A stretch of DNA of 64,000 bases. Origin: Bradyrhizobium zhengyangense. GTDB taxonomy: Bacteria; Pseudomonadota; Alphaproteobacteria; Rhizobiales; Xanthobacteraceae. Positions 60,937 through 64,000 of the stretch are shown here, piece after piece. The notes beneath the pieces are model-generated. The model searched no databases and had not been told where the DNA came from. It worked only from the letters and a program-made list of their open reading frames with translations. The DNA lies in the NCBI RefSeq assembly GCF_022012435.1, contig NZ_JAKLUA010000009.1:62001-126000 (forward strand). Direction: 5' to 3'. The position numbers and the translations under genes are program-made. Within the stretch, counting starts at the first letter, position 1, and every line of letters begins with the position of its first letter.

Positions 60937-61584
60937 ATGAGGAAGCAACCACAACGCCAGAGGGATAGGGCGATCTCGCTTCTTCAGAAGCGGGGCATGA
61001 TGCGCCTTTCTGAATTTCTCCAGGAAGGGATCACGGCCGCAACCATTTCCCGAATGGAACAGAAGGGCACGCTCAATCAGCTCAGCCGCGGCCTTTACCA
61101 GCTACCCGATGCACTGCTCGACAGTAACCACTCGCTCGCAGTTGCTGCGAAACTCATTCGAAACGGCGTCATCTGTTACGAGTCTGCGCTCGCCTTCCAT
61201 GAGCTGACAGACCGCATCCCGCCCTATGTATGGATGGCGATCGGTCCGCGCGACTGGCGGCCCAAGATTGCGCGGCCTCGCATTCAAATTACGCGCTTTG
61301 GTCCCAAGGAGTTTGACAAGGGGATCAAGCATTACACCATCGAAGGGATCTCGGTACCGATCTACACACCGGCCAAAACTATCGTCGATCTCTTCAAGAG
61401 CGGCCAACGTCAAAAAGCCTTCTACAACGTCCCCACAGGCCTTGCGCACGCCACGCAAGCGATGAAAGACGCGATCAGACTGCGCAAAGCGACACCCTCC
61501 GAAATCGCAAAATACGCCGCCGAAGCCGGCATATGGGACAAAATCGTTCAGCCGCGCCTTGAGACGCTGACCTTGAATGCGTAG
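60937..61584 (+). CDS. abiEi: Type IV toxin-antitoxin antitoxin AbiEi
   Basis: A 215-residue AbiEi-family antitoxin and autorepressor. It has an N-terminal winged helix (about 5-55; RDRAISLLQKRGMMRLSEFL, then GITAATISRMEQKGTLNQLS and RGLYQLPD) and a C-terminal antitoxin domain with CYESALAFHELTDRIPPYVW (about 82-101) and ISVPIYTPAKTIVDLFK. The start at ATG 60937 or 60925 is unsettled; neither has a strong ribosome binding site. The stop overlaps the start of the AbiEii remnant (ATGCGTAG). In intact systems this gene is paired with a nucleotidyltransferase toxin, which is destroyed here, so the antitoxin is orphaned. Confidence 0.88.
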   Translation: MRKQPQRQRDRAISLLQKRGMMRLSEFLQEGITAATISRMEQKGTLNQLSRGLYQLPDALLDSNHSLAVAAKLIRNGVICYESALAFHELTDRIPPYVWMAIGPRDWRPKIARPRIQITRFGPKEFDKGIKHYTIEGISVPIYTPAKTIVDLFKSGQRQKAFYNVPTGLAHATQAMKDAIRLRKATPSEIAKYAAEAGIWDKIVQPRLETLTLNA

Positions 61585-61752
61585 GCCGCTGACGAATGTC
61601 GGAGCATCCATCCGTGGCCGCCTGCTCAATCTTGCAAACAGCGTAACGAGCCTTTCGATCTCTTGCTCACACAGTATGCGTTCGAACGGCTGCTCTACAG
61701 GCGAAATCTGCGGATCCCTGCTGTTGATTCCGACGTAGACCGAGTTAGCTAA
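61577..61752 (+). pseudogene. AbiEii toxin, decayed N-terminal fragment
   Basis: From ATG 61577, overlapping the AbiEi stop, the frame reads RRPLTNVGASIRGRLLNLAN, typical of AbiEii N-termini. One missing base near 61636 shifts the frame. In the shifted frame NEPFDLLLTQYAFERLLYR follows, again AbiEii-like, and then similarity ends and a stop occurs at 61750. The nucleotidyltransferase core is gone, so the toxin is dead. The gene order and overlap match intact AbiEi-AbiEii operons. Confidence 0.78.
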
Positions 61753-61779
61753 GGAAAGCGCCTTGGTTTAGTTAGGGTT

Positions 61780-61804
61780 TGCCCGATGGTGGGCCGGGCA
61801 TTTT
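61780..61804. terminator. Hairpin between convergent toxin-antitoxin genes
   Basis: TGCCCG (61780-61785) and CGGGCA (61795-61800) form a 6-base stem followed by TTTT on the plus strand. It overlaps the Fic stop codon and could end transcription from the AbiE remnant. Confidence 0.4.
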
Positions 61805-62393
61805 ATGATCGCGCGAAAGCGATGAGGGGCCCGAAATCATGGTTGTCGGCAGCCTGAAGCGCTGCAATGTAGGCCCTGCGTGCGGTGCCGGCTGTCTGCA
61901 AGCCGGCGGCGCCCCATGTAAAGCGCCGGCCCCCAAGCTGCACGATCAACAAGTCAGCAGCCAATCGTGACCAGCGACCGTTGCCGTTTGGGAACGGATG
62001 TACGGATACGAGGCGGTGATGGAAGCGAACCGCAAGTTCGTCCGGTGGATAGGTGTTGTTCTCAATCCAATACCTTGCGTCGTCGAGCACCTGATGCAGC
62101 GAAATTTCGATCAGATGTGGCGCGACACCAAGATTGCGCTCCGTCGTTCGAAATTTTCCAGCCCAGCGCCAGACGCGTTCGAACATGCGCCGATGCAAAC
62201 TCTTGAGAAAACTTTCCCGCGTCGGAACCTTGCGGCGGCCAAACGCCCAGCGGTTTGCCGTCGCGATGTTCTGCTGCTCCAGTTCGTTCAACTCGCTACG
62301 TAAGGTAATGTGCGTTGGGATAAGATCTTCGCGCTCCTGAGGGGTCAGCGGTGTCGCGTGATCGTCGGCGGCATGCAGATCAGTCTCAGTCAT
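61803..62393 (-). CDS. Fic-domain protein (mobile mystery protein B type)
   Basis: A 196-residue Fic protein. The core motif is HPFPNGNGRWSR (about 129-140), matching HxFxxGNGRxxR for AMP transfer. WRWAGKFRTTERNLGV (about 75-90) is the Fic flap region. An N-terminal helix with an S/TxxxE(G/N)-type inhibitory motif is not obvious; ITLRSELNELEQQNI is the nearest. ATG 62393 overlaps the HTH gene's stop by 4 bases. The pair is the known mobile mystery A/B arrangement, a toxin-antitoxin-like module spread by horizontal transfer. Confidence 0.87.
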   Translation of the reverse strand: MTETDLHAADDHATPLTPQEREDLIPTHITLRSELNELEQQNIATANRWAFGRRKVPTRESFLKSLHRRMFERVWRWAGKFRTTERNLGVAPHLIEISLHQVLDDARYWIENNTYPPDELAVRFHHRLVSVHPFPNGNGRWSRLAADLLIVQLGGRRFTWGAAGLQTAGTARRAYIAALQAADNHDFGPLIAFARS

Positions 62394-62842
62394 TCGTCGT
62401 CCCAGAGGCGCGCGGGGCGTTTCAACAAATCCTCGATCGCTTGTTCCCGAAGCGCGCGGGCAGCCTGATTGTCCTCCACCGCTTGGTCCTCGAGCCGCAT
62501 CGTTTGCTCGATAGCTCGTGATTGCCGCTCGGCGACCTCAGCAGCTCGCTTGGTTACAACTTCTGCGAGGGGGCGGTCGGGTACAAGCACATAGACCAGC
62601 CTGCAGCCGAGGGCCTCGGCCGCGCGTTGAAGCGTATTGAGGGTTACGCTGCCGCCTTGCTCGGATTTTTCGAGTTCCACGATGCGTGGCTGCGAAACCC
62701 CCAGCCTCTTGGCATATTGGGCGGTGGTCATGCCGAGGGCGTCGCGGATCGCGCGAATCCAGCCCTTGGGAGGGCGCTGGGAGTGCGAGAGCGCTCGGAG
62801 CGCGGCAAAGCGGCTGTCGAGATGCCGGATAGCGTCTTTCAT
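62390..62842 (-). CDS. HTH antitoxin-like protein (mobile mystery protein A type)
   Basis: A 150-residue protein with an XRE-type helix-turn-helix at about 35-85: MTTAQYAKRLGVSQPRIVEL, EQGGSVTLNTLQRAAEALGC, then RLVYVLVPD, a common end of these domains. The C-terminal half is a charged helix (AEVAERQSRAIEQTMRLEDQ) ending in RPARLWDDE. It fits the A protein that precedes the Fic partner. It most likely represses its own promoter through the repeated ATACCATAT sites upstream and may neutralise the Fic partner, as inferred from genetic organisation. Confidence 0.87.
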   Translation of the reverse strand: MKDAIRHLDSRFAALRALSHSQRPPKGWIRAIRDALGMTTAQYAKRLGVSQPRIVELEKSEQGGSVTLNTLQRAAEALGCRLVYVLVPDRPLAEVVTKRAAEVAERQSRAIEQTMRLEDQAVEDNQAARALREQAIEDLLKRPARLWDDE

Positions 62843-62852
62843 CCGATAAGAT

Positions 62853-62894
62853 ATACCATATAACGAGCTGATAAATCTATAAGGAATACCATAT
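62853..62894. promoter_or_regulatory. Paired ATACCATAT sites upstream of the HTH/Fic pair
   Basis: ATACCATAT occurs at 62853-62861 and again at 62886-62894, the starts 33 bases apart (about three helical turns). They lie 11-52 bases upstream of the HTH protein start, in AT-rich sequence unlike the surrounding DNA, and are likely autorepression sites. A further perfect inverted repeat, ATAAGATAAATCTTAT, is at 62945-62960. Confidence 0.6.
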
Positions 62895-62944
62895 TAATAT
62901 TTCCCGCGGTAATAAGCTTTTTCTTATAATACACAAGGTTGACA

Positions 62945-62960
62945 ATAAGATAAATCTTAT
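62945..62960. repeat. Perfect inverted repeat in AT-rich gap
   Basis: ATAAGAT and ATCTTAT pair around AA. It is next to TTGACA (62939-62944) on the plus strand. The AT-rich 62843-62990 stretch is compositionally unlike the flanking GC-rich genes, which suits a transferred toxin-antitoxin module. Confidence 0.45.
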
Positions 62961-63088
62961 CGAAGTGACGCAGGGCCTTCACTACGACCTTTCGTCAACC
63001 ATTTAACATCATTGCAGAAGTAAGCGACGAGCCACCCCAGGGCGGCGGTGGCGGACCGAATCCGGGTCCGCGTTCTGGTTAGTGGCCT

Positions 63089-64000
63089 CTAGGGCTGCAG
63101 CTGCAAGGGCCGGCGGACACCGCTGCCCTCGTCCCGAAAGGCAAGCTCGCGCAGGCGCGGTAAAACAGGATTGCGATTGTCACTTCTCCAGATGGCGTGC
63201 AATTCAGCAAAGATAGAGCGCCCAAAGCGGATAGGCCGAAACACGACATTGTCGAAGCAGGCATTGCGGGTCTCTCCGGGAACAATCGCAAGACCCAACC
63301 CCGTGCTGACCAGCGCGAGGATGGCTTGTGCCTGGCTCATCGACTGCACGACATTCGGCCGGATGCCGGCGGCTCCAAACGCCATGGTCAGCAGCGAGTT
63401 CATGTAGGGGCCAGCGCTCGAATACATGATGAAGGGTTGCCCATCGAGCTGCTCAAGCTCGGGCCGGCGCCGCCCCGCGAGCGGGTGATCGAGTGGCAGG
63501 GCGAGCGCCAGCTCCTCGCGGAACACGCATGCGCTTCTGACCGTCTCGGCCGTCTGCAATGGGCGCACCAAGCCGAAATCGATTTGCCCTGATTTGAGAG
63601 CTTCGAGCTGCTCGCGCGAGGTCAGCTCGACAAAGCTTGCTTCGATGTGCGGTAGTTCGCTGCGCAAGCACGAGGCAAGCCAAGGCAAATACCCGTAAGT
63701 TGTAGCACCCACGAAGCCGATCGTCAGGGCACCACCAGCCAATAAGGCTGCTTGTCGCGCAGCCTTCACCGCATTCTCCCGTTGCTGAAGCAGCCCTCGC
63801 GCTTCAGAGAGAAACGCCCTTCCAGCGACGGTCAGCTCAACCGACCGGCTCGTTCGCTCAAGCAGCGTCACATCGAGCTGTTGCTCGAGCATCTGGATGT
63901 GCCGGCTGAGTGGCGGCTGAGTCATGTTGAGGCGCTTGGCCGCTCGCCCGAAATGAAGCTCGTCGGCAACCGCAACAAAGGCACGAATTTGTGCAAATTC
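63089..64000 (-). CDS. LysR-family regulator (N-terminus beyond window)
   Basis: The frame is open to base 64000, so the gene is cut by the right edge. The visible 303 residues start within the N-terminal winged helix: FAQIRAFVAVADELHFGRAA, then KRLNMTQPPLSRHIQMLEQQ and LDVTLLERTSRSVELT. The effector domain shows LTIGFVGATTYGYLPWLASC and ends GVRRPLQLQP. The internal ATG 63925 is not the true start, because the upstream residues are canonical LysR. It belongs to the aromatic-catabolism (CatM/BenM-like) LysR group by its GFxxxTTYGYLP pattern. The target would lie outside the window. Confidence 0.9.
   Translation of the reverse strand, partial: EFAQIRAFVAVADELHFGRAAKRLNMTQPPLSRHIQMLEQQLDVTLLERTSRSVELTVAGRAFLSEARGLLQQRENAVKAARQAALLAGGALTIGFVGATTYGYLPWLASCLRSELPHIEASFVELTSREQLEALKSGQIDFGLVRPLQTAETVRSACVFREELALALPLDHPLAGRRRPELEQLDGQPFIMYSSAGPYMNSLLTMAFGAAGIRPNVVQSMSQAQAILALVSTGLGLAIVPGETRNACFDNVVFRPIRFGRSIFAELHAIWRSDNRNPVLPRLRELAFRDEGSGVRRPLQLQP

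Noticed and set aside
1..64000. CRISPR arrays, tRNA or rRNA genes, insertion sequences
   Set aside because: I saw no regularly spaced repeats, no tRNA cloverleaf pattern, no rRNA segments and no transposase frame. I could not run a search, so small or diverged elements could be missed.

Overview
The window looks like part of an alphaproteobacterial chromosome, most like Bradyrhizobium or a close relative. This rests on GC-rich coding, the gene families present (RraA-type aldolases, LeuCD-like dehydratase, fused indolepyruvate oxidoreductase, IclR and LysR regulators beside catabolic operons) and the typical codon style. I saw no rRNA, tRNA, CRISPR array or intact transposase. It is an accessory catabolic region: several self-contained uptake and degradation clusters, each with its own regulator, and an unusually high number of broken genes.

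Layout. 1-9.9 kb: a cut SDR gene, a fused indolepyruvate:ferredoxin oxidoreductase, a carotenoid/stilbene-cleavage oxygenase broken by two single-base deletions, then a likely operon of VOC protein, SnoaL-like protein, MFS carrier, FAH-type hydrolase and MDR oxidoreductase. 10.1-12.2 kb: a chemoreceptor. 12.6-18.7 kb: a TetR repressor divergent from an RND efflux operon whose second adaptor has an amber stop. 18.7-23.5 kb: a decayed stretch with remnants of an MFS carrier, an MDR paralogue and an MpaB-type oxygenase, followed by an intact aldehyde dehydrogenase. 25.4-26.2 kb: a diguanylate cyclase.

26.5-40 kb is the most coherent system. It holds a class III (LigB-type) extradiol dioxygenase, an oxalomesaconate-hydratase-like amidohydrolase (LigJ-like), a RidA-family protein, two RraA/LigK-like aldolases, two tandem P450s, a Liv-type ABC importer (livM frameshifted), an acyl-CoA ligase and a TetR regulator. 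Four copies of one palindrome (core CCATATGG, right arm TATAATTAA-like) lie in the promoters of all these transcription units, so they appear to form one regulon.

41-50 kb: DoxX and LysR genes, then a second LysR divergent from an operon of LeuCD-like dehydratase, 2-hydroxycarboxylate carrier, Tat-exported UxuA-like protein and secreted lipase-like hydrolase. 50-60.7 kb: a small monooxygenase, an aldo/keto reductase, an aldose-epimerase-like protein and a polar amino-acid-type ABC importer. Next to these is an operon headed by an IclR regulator fused to an SMP-30-like propeller, with an enolase-superfamily dehydratase, RraA protein, SnoaL protein and AroE-like dehydrogenase; it looks like a pathway for an unidentified hydroxy acid. 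60.9-62.9 kb: a toxin-antitoxin remnant zone with an orphan AbiEi, a decayed AbiEii and an intact HTH/Fic pair (mobile mystery proteins A and B). The window ends inside a LysR gene.
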